Shown here: positions 1 to 7,725 of the stretch, in pieces
Position numbering within the stretch: position 1 is the first letter of the stretch
Layout of the letters: the number at the start of each line of letters is the position of its first letter
Assembly: GCF_003977605.1 (NCBI RefSeq)
Contig: NZ_RYYU01000001.1
Span: forward strand, 826,863 to 890,862
Source of the DNA: Prevotella koreensis
GTDB lineage: Bacteria; Bacteroidota; Bacteroidia; Bacteroidales; Bacteroidaceae
DNA: 64,000 nt
Direction of reading: 5' to 3'
Translations under genes and position numbers: made by a program
Notes under the pieces: generated by a model
Told to the model about the DNA's origin: nothing
Database searches by the model: none
Seen by the model: the letters and a program-made list of their open reading frames with translations, nothing else

Positions 1-610
1 AGAATCCCAACAATGCAATAATTACTGCCGCAACATTTCGTATGACACTTACTTTTATCTTGATTGCATCATCTTTGCTGTCTTTGTCAAATACAGGAAC
101 GTTGTCGTCCGGCTTTAATTCAATGACGTTTGCCTTTGCAGTTTCTTTATTTGCTTCTTCAACTTTCAATGTTTTGGTATTAGGCAAATCTGTCAGCATT
201 TTGATTGGTAATGCATCAAAAGCATATAGTTCCGGTGTTAGCAGACCAGCCTTGATAGGCATGAACTCTATATTCCCTTCATTATTTACAGATAAAGTAC
301 CTATACCATTAAAGGTATAAATACCATCATTGAGAAGTCTTTCATGAAGTTCACCGACTTCGTCTTCAATTCTCTGCATTGCTTCGGGAAAACTTATATC
401 GAATGCTTCTACGTAAGATTGTGCGAGCAGGTTATCGTTTGCCTTTAACTTTGGATTGAATCCAAGAGTACGCAATGGTGGAATCAAGAGGTAGTCCTTA
501 TCGTTATATTTTGCACAAACATGATGAGTCATGAAGCCACCTAATCCCGGCACCATGACGCAATCATTGCTCAAGAGCAAAATTTCGATATGTCTTTCCA
601 AACTATTCAC
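1..610 (-). CDS. HU-like/SPOR-type protein (3' end outside window)
   Basis: Translation runs leftward from a GTG at 610-608 and is still open at base 1, so about 203 residues are visible. The N-terminus (VNSLERHIEILLLSNDCVMV, then PGLGGFM) matches the prokaryotic HU-CCDC81-type domain seen in Bacteroidetes proteins that end in a SPOR peptidoglycan-binding domain (family knowledge). The visible part ends in a hydrophobic stretch (VIRNVAAVIIALLG) that looks like the start of a membrane helix; the SPOR domain would lie beyond the window. The next in-frame ATG is 16 codons further in, so GTG is preferred. A perfect -7 box sits 4 nt upstream, so the mRNA may be leaderless. A cell-envelope or division role is inference. 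Confidence 0.75.
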   Translation of the reverse strand, partial: MNSLERHIEILLLSNDCVMVPGLGGFMTHHVCAKYNDKDYLLIPPLRTLGFNPKLKANDNLLAQSYVEAFDISFPEAMQRIEDEVGELHERLLNDGIYTFNGIGTLSVNNEGNIEFMPIKAGLLTPELYAFDALPIKMLTDLPNTKTLKVEEANKETAKANVIELKPDDNVPVFDKDSKDDAIKIKVSVIRNVAAVIIALLGF

Positions 611-614
611 GTTT

Positions 615-646
615 GCAAAATTAGTGACTTTTTACGAGATTTCAAA
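615..646 (-). promoter_or_regulatory. Promoter of the HU/SPOR-type gene
   Basis: On the minus strand TTTG (646-643) and TAATTTTGC (623-615) are 19 nt apart, the Bacteroidetes sigma-ABfr arrangement. The -7 box ends 4 nt before the GTG start, so transcription would begin at or next to the start codon. Confidence 0.6.
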
Positions 647-707
647 GAAAAAGGTGGTTAATAAAAAAAAACAGTCAAAATACTTTCGTCAATCGGAATA
701 TTATTCT

Positions 708-716
708 TAATTTTGC
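708..716 (+). promoter_or_regulatory. -7 promoter element of rfbC
   Basis: TAATTTTGC matches TAnnTTTGY and leaves a leader of about 30 nt before the rfbC ATG. Only a partial -33 (TTTC, 684-687) is visible. Confidence 0.55.
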
Positions 717-749
717 ATCAAATAAAAGAAACATCATACTATTAAAATA

Positions 750-1295
750 ATGAACTATTTAAAAACAGACATTGACGGTGTATTCATAATCGAACCAAGT
801 GTTTTTGAGGATTCTCGCGGTTATTTCTTTGAAGCATTCAAGCAAGAAGAGTTTGAAGCGAATGTCGGAAAAGTTCATTTTATCCAAGACAACGAGTCAA
901 AATCTTCACGTGGCGTTCTTCGTGGTCTGCATTATCAGAAAGGGAGTTTGTCACAAGCCAAACTTGTACGTGTAATTAAGGGTGTTGTTGTAGATGTTGC
1001 CGTTGATATACGTAAGAGTTCCCCAACGTTCGGTAAGCACGTAATGGTTGAACTCAGTGATGAGAATAAGAGACAACTTTTCATTCCTCGTGGTTTTGCA
1101 CATGGCTTTCTTGTTCTTAGTGATGAAGCGATTTTTACATATAAAGTGGATAATGTATATGCTCCACAGTCTGAGGCTTCAATAAGATATGATGACTCCG
1201 AATTGGGTATAGAGTGGCCCATAGATGCGAGTGAGATGTTGTTAAGCCCCAAAGATAAAGAGGGTAGAAAACTATCCGAAGCAGAATTGTTCTAA
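750..1295 (+). CDS. rfbC: dTDP-4-dehydrorhamnose 3,5-epimerase
   Basis: RmlC-type cupin of 181 residues, the family's normal length. It epimerises C3 and C5 of dTDP-4-keto-6-deoxyglucose, the third step of dTDP-L-rhamnose synthesis, in the cytosol. Visible signatures: DSRGYFFEAF near residue 21, LRGLHYQ with the catalytic His61, FIPRGFAHGF with His118, and Tyr131 in the IFTYKV strand as the likely general acid. The other rml genes are not in the window, so rhamnose synthesis is scattered or encoded nearby. It has its own promoter and is followed 11 bp later by a lipoprotein gene on the same strand. Confidence 0.95.
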   Translation: MNYLKTDIDGVFIIEPSVFEDSRGYFFEAFKQEEFEANVGKVHFIQDNESKSSRGVLRGLHYQKGSLSQAKLVRVIKGVVVDVAVDIRKSSPTFGKHVMVELSDENKRQLFIPRGFAHGFLVLSDEAIFTYKVDNVYAPQSEASIRYDDSELGIEWPIDASEMLLSPKDKEGRKLSEAELF

Positions 1296-1306
1296 CAAGC
1301 ATTCCG

Positions 1307-2125
1307 ATGGACATGGTTTGGTTTAGAAATATATTTGTTACAGTATTTTTCCTTGTTTTATTTTTCACTTCATGCAATGAGGCGAAAATAGGACATTCTG
1401 CTCCTCAAGAGGATCGTAATGCCAAGAATATGATGCAGGGTGCATGGTTTGACGAATTGGAAGAGAACATTGTATTCCGCGTGAAAGGTGACACTATTTT
1501 CTATAACGACTCCACAAGCCAGCCCGTAGCATTTTCAGTAATAGATGATTCTTTGTGTTTAAATGGCTCTGTCACAACGAAGTATCCAATAGTAAAACTT
1601 ACGAAAAACCTACTGATATTCATGAATCAGAACGGAGACGAGGTTAGACTTACAAAAGACGATAACCTAAGTCAGAGTATGCAAGAGACCTTCGAGAAGA
1701 ATAAGGCGATTGCCATAAATCAACGTCGGGTGATAAAGAACGACACGGTGGTAATGCTGGCGAATGTGAAGAATCATCTCTATATACAGGTTAACCCTAC
1801 CACATATAAAGTAATAAAAACAAATTATAACGATGAAGGTGTAAGAGTTGATAATATATACTATGATAATACGGTGAGCATCTGTATAGTGAAAAACAGC
1901 GTGAAGACATTTATTCACGATTTCCATAAAAAGGAGTTTGCCGAAATAATACCTTCAGGCATAATATCCCAATCAATACTTAATAATATCATTTATGAAC
2001 GTCACGATGAAAAAGGCTTTCATTTCTATGCTCAAGTCGGCATTCCTGACACGCCGAGCAATTATATGGCAGAGATTATCGTGACAGATGATAACAAGTA
2101 TTCTATCTCAAAAATCAAAGATTGA
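1307..2125 (+). CDS. Lipoprotein, DUF4738-like
   Basis: Protein of 272 residues with a short hydrophobic N-terminus ending in FFTSC, so Cys23 is the likely lipidated residue (Bacteroidetes lipoboxes are loose). The middle is beta-rich (GDTIFYND, DDSLCLNG). The C-terminal half, with VNPTTYKVIKTNYNDEGVRV and DFHKKEFAEI, resembles the Bacteroidales family DUF4738; this is recognition from memory and is the weaker part of the call. No enzymatic motif is visible. It starts 11 bp after rfbC and is probably co-transcribed with it, ending at the strong hairpin at 2127-2161. Function unknown; envelope localisation is inferred from the signal. Confidence 0.8.
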   Translation: MDMVWFRNIFVTVFFLVLFFTSCNEAKIGHSAPQEDRNAKNMMQGAWFDELEENIVFRVKGDTIFYNDSTSQPVAFSVIDDSLCLNGSVTTKYPIVKLTKNLLIFMNQNGDEVRLTKDDNLSQSMQETFEKNKAIAINQRRVIKNDTVVMLANVKNHLYIQVNPTTYKVIKTNYNDEGVRVDNIYYDNTVSICIVKNSVKTFIHDFHKKEFAEIIPSGIISQSILNNIIYERHDEKGFHFYAQVGIPDTPSNYMAEIIVTDDNKYSISKIKD

Positions 2126-2126
2126 C

Positions 2127-2161
2127 AACACCCCTCATCAAATATAATGATGAAGGGTGTT
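2127..2161. terminator. Bidirectional terminator between the lipoprotein gene and ispE
   Basis: Arms AACACCCC-TCATCA (2127-2140) and TGATGA-A-GGGTGTT (2148-2161) pair with one mismatch around a 7-nt loop. It starts right after the lipoprotein stop and just beyond the end of ispE on the other strand. Confidence 0.8.
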
Positions 2162-2166
2162 ATATG

Positions 2167-2964
2167 TTATAATCGCATTTTATAGTATTCTCCCCTAATC
2201 ATAGGAGGTTCATTTGAGAATATCCCAACCATTGCAGACCCACTTCCACTCATACATGAGTATAATGCACCAAGGTCATAGAAATGTTTCTTTATATCAT
2301 ATAAGCTTGGATATATCTCGAAAACGCTTTTTTCAAAATCGTTGACAAGTCTGTTTCTCCATTCATTGATGTTGCCTAAGACTATGGAGTCGCATCTTTC
2401 TTTCGGTTGTTTAGGAACTATTTTTGAAAAGGCATCTCGCGTACTGACTGCAACAGGAGGCTTGACAATGGCAATCCAATATCCTTTTAGAGAGAATGGC
2501 AATGGTGTAAGTTGTTCACCGATACCTGTTGCAAAAGAAGGTTGAGGGTCTATAAAGAACGAACAGTCTGCACCTAAGCCTGCTGCAATATCTCTCATTT
2601 CATCATTGTTCATCTTAAGATTGAACATCTTGTTCAAAGATGTTATTGTGTAAGCACAATCGCTTGAACCTCCTCCCATTCCTGCCTGTGATGGTATGCG
2701 TTTATCGAGAGTTATCTTAACATCGGGTATCGGGTATTTCTGTCTGACAGTATTATACGCCTTAATTACGAGATTTTCGTTCGGATTACCATCGAGTGTC
2801 TTCCCTTTGAGTTCAAGTGATGTCATTTTTTCTGAAGGTTCAATCTCCAATACATCAAAAAGAGGAATAGGGTAGAACACGGTTTCAAGATTATGGTATC
2901 CGTCCGGACGTTTACTTACCACATTCAACCCTAAGTTTATTTTGGCACAAGGATAGACTATCAT
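2167..2964 (-). CDS. ispE: 4-diphosphocytidyl-2-C-methyl-D-erythritol kinase
   Basis: GHMP-family kinase of 265 residues, slightly shorter than the E. coli enzyme. It phosphorylates the 2-hydroxyl of CDP-ME in the MEP isoprenoid pathway. Visible: the N-terminal CAKINLGL with catalytic Lys8, the ATP-binding loop PSQAGMGGGSSD (residues 91-102), the catalytic aspartate in GLGADCSFF (Asp133), and a C-terminal SCMSGSGSAMVGIF loop. The gene stands alone between its own consensus promoter and the shared terminator at 2127-2161. Confidence 0.95.
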   Translation of the reverse strand: MIVYPCAKINLGLNVVSKRPDGYHNLETVFYPIPLFDVLEIEPSEKMTSLELKGKTLDGNPNENLVIKAYNTVRQKYPIPDVKITLDKRIPSQAGMGGGSSDCAYTITSLNKMFNLKMNNDEMRDIAAGLGADCSFFIDPQPSFATGIGEQLTPLPFSLKGYWIAIVKPPVAVSTRDAFSKIVPKQPKERCDSIVLGNINEWRNRLVNDFEKSVFEIYPSLYDIKKHFYDLGALYSCMSGSGSAMVGIFSNEPPMIRGEYYKMRL

Positions 2965-2992
2965 ATAATTCTTTGTATTTTTATTTAATAAT

Positions 2993-3024
2993 GCAAAGTT
3001 ACTCTATAATTTCGAATAATCAAA
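2993..3024 (-). promoter_or_regulatory. Promoter of ispE
   Basis: TTTG (3024-3021) and TAACTTTGC (3001-2993) separated by exactly 19 nt on the minus strand, about 28 nt from the ispE ATG. Confidence 0.7.
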
Positions 3025-3037
3025 ATTAGAAGTTTTT

Positions 3038-3071
3038 TTTGGAGGATATTAAAGAAATTGACTACCTTTGC
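3038..3071 (+). promoter_or_regulatory. Promoter of dnaB
   Basis: TTTG (3038-3041) and TACCTTTGC (3063-3071) with 21 nt between. The box lies inside the longest open frame, which decides the ATG at 3090 as the dnaB start. Confidence 0.65.
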
Positions 3072-3089
3072 GAAAAAAATAGAGAAAGC

Positions 3090-4595
3090 ATGGCAGAAAA
3101 CAAGAAGAAGACCAGACCTATAGATTCTGCATACGGTCATTTGCAACCACAAGCATTGGATGCAGAAAGAGTGGTGCTCGGAGCACTGATGATTGACAGA
3201 GATGCCTTTAGCGTGGTAAGTGATACGCTGCGCCCGGAAACATTATACGAGCCGAGAAATCAGAAAATCTTCAGTGCCATACAGACTCTCAGCATGGATG
3301 AGAAACCTGTGGATATAATAACCGTGACAGACCAACTCGCAAAGGACGGTACTCTTGAAGAAGTGGGTGGTCCGGGATATATTCTTGAGTTAAGTTCAAA
3401 GGTAGCTTCTTCTGCTAATATTGTTTACCATTCACACATACTTGCACAAAAATACATGGCACGCCAACTGATTAGTTTTGCAAGTATGATAGAGACAAAG
3501 GCTTTCGATGAGTCGCAGGATATTGACGAACTGATGCAGGAGGCAGAAGGCTCACTTTTCGAACTCTCACAGAAAAACCTGAAACAGGACTATACCCAGA
3601 TTGAGCCTGTCGTAAAACAAGCCATAGAGCAACTCAAACAAGCTGCGGCAAACGATGGCGGACTCACTGGAATTCCTACAGGATATAACAGACTTGATGA
3701 CATAACATCGGGCTGGCAATCCAGCGACCTTGTGATTATTGCGGGTCGTCCGGCCATGGGAAAGACTTCTTTTGCACTTTCCCTTGCCAAGAACATTGTC
3801 ATGGATTATCATATACCTGCTGCTTTCTTCTCGCTTGAAATGAGTAATGTGCAACTCGCAAACCGACTGCTTTCAAATGTTTGTGAAATCTCCGGTAAGA
3901 AAATACTTAACGGACAACTCGACGATGAAGAATGGAAACGTATCGATAAAAATGTGAGAAGCATGCAAATGGCACCATTATATATTGATGATACTCCCGG
4001 TATGAGTATATTCGAGTTAAGAACAAAGGCACGCAGATTGGTGAGAGAAAAGGGGGTGAAGATTATAATGATAGACTATCTGCAACTCATGAATGCCAAC
4101 GGTGCCAGATTCGGAAGCCGCCAAGAAGAGGTGTCAACTATCAGTAGAAGTCTGAAAGGATTGGCAAAAGAACTTAATATTCCGGTGTTGGCATTGTCAC
4201 AGTTAAATCGTTCTGTTGAGAATCGTGAAGGCAATGAGGGTAAGCGCCCGCAACTCAGTGACCTTCGTGAGTCTGGTGCAATTGAGCAAGATGCCGACAT
4301 GGTGATTTTTGTTCACAGACCGGAATACTATCATATAAACCAAGACGAGCATGGACGAGACCTGAGAGGAAAGGCTCAAATAATAATTGCAAAGCACCGT
4401 AAAGGTGCTACAGGTGATGTCTTACTTAATTTCAGAGGAGAATTTACACGCTTTGAAAATCCGGATAACTCACACAATGAGTTTAACTATGGTGGTGAAG
4501 TGATTGGTTCTAAGATTAATATGGATACAGACGAGCCTCTTATACAAGACACTCCGTTTGCTCCATTGCCTCCGGATAACTTCGACCAATTCTGA
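3090..4595 (+). CDS. dnaB: Replicative DNA helicase DnaB
   Basis: Hexameric 5'-3' helicase that unwinds DNA at the replication fork. The N-terminal primase-interacting domain (PQALDAERVVLGALM and on) is followed by the RecA-like core with Walker A GRPAMGKTSF (about residues 219-228), Walker B IIMIDYLQLM, and the LSQLNR and ESGAIEQDAD motifs. Length 501 aa from ATG 3090, normal for the family. An upstream TTG at 3039 is also in frame but would place the promoter inside the gene, so it is rejected. No intein is seen at the usual insertion points. Confidence 0.96.
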   Translation: MAENKKKTRPIDSAYGHLQPQALDAERVVLGALMIDRDAFSVVSDTLRPETLYEPRNQKIFSAIQTLSMDEKPVDIITVTDQLAKDGTLEEVGGPGYILELSSKVASSANIVYHSHILAQKYMARQLISFASMIETKAFDESQDIDELMQEAEGSLFELSQKNLKQDYTQIEPVVKQAIEQLKQAAANDGGLTGIPTGYNRLDDITSGWQSSDLVIIAGRPAMGKTSFALSLAKNIVMDYHIPAAFFSLEMSNVQLANRLLSNVCEISGKKILNGQLDDEEWKRIDKNVRSMQMAPLYIDDTPGMSIFELRTKARRLVREKGVKIIMIDYLQLMNANGARFGSRQEEVSTISRSLKGLAKELNIPVLALSQLNRSVENREGNEGKRPQLSDLRESGAIEQDADMVIFVHRPEYYHINQDEHGRDLRGKAQIIIAKHRKGATGDVLLNFRGEFTRFENPDNSHNEFNYGGEVIGSKINMDTDEPLIQDTPFAPLPPDNFDQF

Positions 4596-4643
4596 TATTA
4601 TTCAAGCATTATTGACAATAAACAAATAAAATCTTTTCAAGTA

Positions 4644-5375
4644 GTGAACAGATATTTTCTCTATTTATGCTTCGATGGCAGCCGTTATCATGGTTGGCAA
4701 ATACAGCCGAACGGTATAACGGTTCAGGAAGAGATTGAAAAAGGATTGAGCGTGCTATTGAGAAGCAAGACAGAGATTGTCGGAGCCGGTAGAACAGATG
4801 CCGGAGTTCATGCACATATTATGACTGCTCACTTTGATACGGAGAATGAAATTGATGAGTCAGCGTTATGTTACAAACTCAATAGGTTTCTTCCGCAAGA
4901 TATATCAATAAAGAAAATTGAAAAGGTGGATAATGATTTGCATGCACGATTCAGCGCGACATCACGCACATATCATTATTACGTTCATACAGGAAAAGAC
5001 CCATTTGTAAGAGCATATAGTTGGGCAACCGGCTATTCTCTTGACTTTACCCAAATGAATATCGCTGCCCAAACGCTTATAAAGACAGCAGATTTTGCTG
5101 CATTTTGTAAAAGCGGCAGCGATGTAAAGACAACATTCTGTACCATAAAAGAAGCATGTTGGATCGAGATAGGAGAGGGGAGATGGTGTTTCCGTATTAC
5201 GGCAAATCGTTTTTTGAGAAATATGGTTCGCTCTATTGTTGGAACTTTGATTGAAGTGGGTAGGGGACGTATGAGTGTGAGCCAGTTTGAAGACGTTGTA
5301 AAGAGCAGGAAACGTACAAATGCAGGCGAGAGTATGCCTGCAAATGCACTTTTCTTAGAAGATGTTAAGTACTGA
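4644..5375 (+). CDS. truA: tRNA pseudouridine(38-40) synthase
   Basis: TruA isomerises uridines 38-40 in the anticodon arm of many tRNAs. The signature GAGRTDAGVHA holds the catalytic Asp52, and RFLRNMVRSIVGTLIEVGRG is the usual C-terminal motif; 243 residues is normal. The start is a GTG at 4644; no in-frame ATG gives a full N-terminus. It lies 48 bp after dnaB on the same strand and is probably co-transcribed. Only 6 bp separate its stop from the stop of the convergent Rel gene. Confidence 0.95.
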   Translation: MNRYFLYLCFDGSRYHGWQIQPNGITVQEEIEKGLSVLLRSKTEIVGAGRTDAGVHAHIMTAHFDTENEIDESALCYKLNRFLPQDISIKKIEKVDNDLHARFSATSRTYHYYVHTGKDPFVRAYSWATGYSLDFTQMNIAAQTLIKTADFAAFCKSGSDVKTTFCTIKEACWIEIGEGRWCFRITANRFLRNMVRSIVGTLIEVGRGRMSVSQFEDVVKSRKRTNAGESMPANALFLEDVKY

Positions 5376-5381
5376 ATCTTT

Positions 5382-7610
5382 CTAAACCCTCGTCACCATT
5401 TTAACACCTTTCACCGTTCTTACTTTCTTTATTATGGCATCAAGTCTCTGTGTGTCATCAACATTCACTACGAGCGTACCACTGAATAGTCCGTCGTTAC
5501 TATCAATATTGATGCTTCTCATTATTACTTTCTCTTCTTTCGATATTATGCTTGTGATGTTGTTCACGATTCCTATATCGTCATTGCCGATTATTCGCAA
5601 CGATATGCTATACTGCGAACCGCTTTTGCCACTCCACCGTGCCTTTACAATGCGATAACCGAAACGACGATGCAACTCCGGGGCATTAGGACAATCGGAG
5701 CGGTGTATTTTTATCCCGCCATTAACGGTAACGAATCCGAAAACATTGTCACCATAAATCGGATGGCAACAGTTGGCAAGTTGATAGTCGATACCTTTAA
5801 GGTTCTTGTCTATCACAAGCACGTCGTCATTGCCATTTACCGGCTGTATGTCAACATTATCGAAATTGAACTCCTCGGCACTCCGTGTCAGTTGTGTGGA
5901 ACTTGATGCATGTTCATTGCTTTTAAGTTCAATATATTTCTCTATTATGACGTTTGTGTCAAGTGAACCGTCTGCAATCTGATGATAAAAATCTGTTGCC
6001 TGTTTGAATCCAAGTTTATTTACCAACTGATTCATAACGGCTTCGTCAACATCCATTTTCCTGTTTTTAAGCCTTCGTTCCAGCATTTCCTTCACCAAGA
6101 GACTTTCTTTAACTTGTGTCTCTTTAAGTGCAAGGCGTATCTTGCTCTTGGCATGACTCGTTTTTACATACGATAACCAATCACGTTTGGGCTTTTGATG
6201 TCCTGATGTAATAATTTCTATCTGATCACCACTCTTAAGTACATGTCGAAAATTAACTATCTTGTTATTTATTTTCGCGCCGGTACAACGATTACCCACA
6301 GCCGTATGTATTGAATATGCGAAGTCGAGTACGGTTGCACCTTTGGGCAACTTGAAAAGATCGCCTTTTGGAGAAAAAACATAGACTTCATCTTCATAAA
6401 GATTCATCTTGAACTCATCCATAACCTGCAAATCATCACTGTTTTCTATGGCAGCACGTATATTTCCAAGCCATTCGTCAAGTCCGTTTTCGCTCTTTAT
6501 TCCCTTGTATCTCCAGTGCGCAGCGACACCTTTTTCTGCCACTTCGTCCATACGTTCTGTGCGAATCTGCACCTCTACCCACTTGCTTTCAGGTCCAAGA
6601 ACCGTGATATGCAGACTCTCATATCCATTGGTTTTAGGTACAGAAAGCCAGTCTCTAAGTCGCTTGGGGTTAGGTTGATACATGTCTGTTATTATAGAGA
6701 ATGCTTGCCAACACAAAGTCTTCTCTAAAGCATGATGTTTTTTTTCGTCATCTATTTCATCTGCTTCTATTATTATACGAATTGCGAATAAATCATATAT
6801 GCCATTGAAACCACATTGCTGTTTTTTCATCTTCTGCCATATACTATGAATGCTTTTCGTGCGCCCTTTGATATGAAATCTGAATCCTGCAGCATTAAGT
6901 TTCTCTTTGATAGGATTGATAAATGTTTCAATGTAAGCATCTCTGCTTTTCTTTGTTGCATTTAAGTTATCCTTTATCATATAATAAGCATCATGTTCAA
7001 GATACTTAAGTGATAAATCTTCGAGTTCACTTTTCAATTGGTATAATCCCAATTTATGTGCCAACGGGGCATATAGATAACTTGCTTCTTCGGAAACACG
7101 CTTCTTTGTTGCGACATTGTCATAATCCCTAATTTGTCGCATCAAATTAACTCGTTCGGCAATCATTATCAATATCACGCGCATATCTTCTGCGAAAGAA
7201 AGAAGAAGGTTTCTGAAATTCTCACTCTCTATCACAGGGTTTTTCATGTAAAGCCGTTGTATTTTTGAAAGTCCGGATATGATTCTTGCCACTCCAGCAC
7301 CAAATAGTGTTGATGTTTCCTGTTCACAGGTTTGACCACATGAACTATAGAGCAGGGTGGCAATGATGGCCTCTTTGCCCAAACCAATTTGTTCTGTGGC
7401 TATCAATGCTGTTTGCAAACTCGTTACGATGGGGTTCAGTCCGAACATATCGCGTTGTAAACAACCTGTTTTATAGGCATTATAGAGATGTTTTACAACA
7501 AGCCGTTTTTCCTCATTGGTTAATGTGGGACTCATGATTTTCAACAGTCTTTTAACAATCTTGTATGTCTCGTGACGCTCTTCTATTGTAAAACTAAAAT
7601 TATTGTCCAT
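5382..7610 (-). CDS. relA: RelA/SpoT-family (p)ppGpp synthetase with degenerate hydrolase domain
   Basis: Long Rel protein of 742 residues. The N-terminal HD hydrolase fold is present but its metal-binding residues are gone: a YSS stretch (88-90) sits where His-Asp is expected, Asn59 where the first His is expected, and AERVNLM (151-157) replaces the usual ADRLHNM. The synthetase looks intact: KGRTKSIHSIWQKM (248-261), NGYESLH (328-334), EVQIRT (346-351). Then come a TGS domain (about 407-467), a zinc-finger-like region with NCCHP (Cys614, Cys615) and HRSDC (His636, Cys640), and a C-terminal ACT domain. So it is probably a synthesis-only stringent-response enzyme, with a hydrolase elsewhere in the genome (inference). 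Confidence 0.93.
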   Translation of the reverse strand: MDNNFSFTIEERHETYKIVKRLLKIMSPTLTNEEKRLVVKHLYNAYKTGCLQRDMFGLNPIVTSLQTALIATEQIGLGKEAIIATLLYSSCGQTCEQETSTLFGAGVARIISGLSKIQRLYMKNPVIESENFRNLLLSFAEDMRVILIMIAERVNLMRQIRDYDNVATKKRVSEEASYLYAPLAHKLGLYQLKSELEDLSLKYLEHDAYYMIKDNLNATKKSRDAYIETFINPIKEKLNAAGFRFHIKGRTKSIHSIWQKMKKQQCGFNGIYDLFAIRIIIEADEIDDEKKHHALEKTLCWQAFSIITDMYQPNPKRLRDWLSVPKTNGYESLHITVLGPESKWVEVQIRTERMDEVAEKGVAAHWRYKGIKSENGLDEWLGNIRAAIENSDDLQVMDEFKMNLYEDEVYVFSPKGDLFKLPKGATVLDFAYSIHTAVGNRCTGAKINNKIVNFRHVLKSGDQIEIITSGHQKPKRDWLSYVKTSHAKSKIRLALKETQVKESLLVKEMLERRLKNRKMDVDEAVMNQLVNKLGFKQATDFYHQIADGSLDTNVIIEKYIELKSNEHASSSTQLTRSAEEFNFDNVDIQPVNGNDDVLVIDKNLKGIDYQLANCCHPIYGDNVFGFVTVNGGIKIHRSDCPNAPELHRRFGYRIVKARWSGKSGSQYSISLRIIGNDDIGIVNNITSIISKEEKVIMRSINIDSNDGLFSGTLVVNVDDTQRLDAIIKKVRTVKGVKMVTRV

Positions 7611-7632
7611 ACCTTTTACATTGTATTTTATT

Positions 7633-7641
7633 GCAAAGATA
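7633..7641 (-). promoter_or_regulatory. -7 promoter element of relA
   Basis: TATCTTTGC on the minus strand, about 22 nt before the relA start. No clear -33. It lies 43 bp from the divergent box at 7684-7692. Confidence 0.55.
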
Positions 7642-7683
7642 TTGTTTTTTCTATCATTTCTTTCTTGTTTAAGAAAAAGTAAC

Positions 7684-7692
7684 TATATTTGC
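7684..7692 (+). promoter_or_regulatory. -7 promoter element of the DUF4301 gene
   Basis: TATATTTGC with a near -33 (TTTC, 7661-7664) 19 nt upstream; leader about 33 nt with an AAAGGAA stretch before the ATG. Confidence 0.6.
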
Positions 7693-7725
7693 GATTGAAA
7701 TGGATAATTAAAGAAAGGAAATAAC

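Noticed and set aside
3039..3089. TTG at 3039 as the dnaB start
   Set aside because: The dnaB promoter boxes (3038-3041, 3063-3071) would lie within the gene; ATG 3090 fits the family N-terminus.
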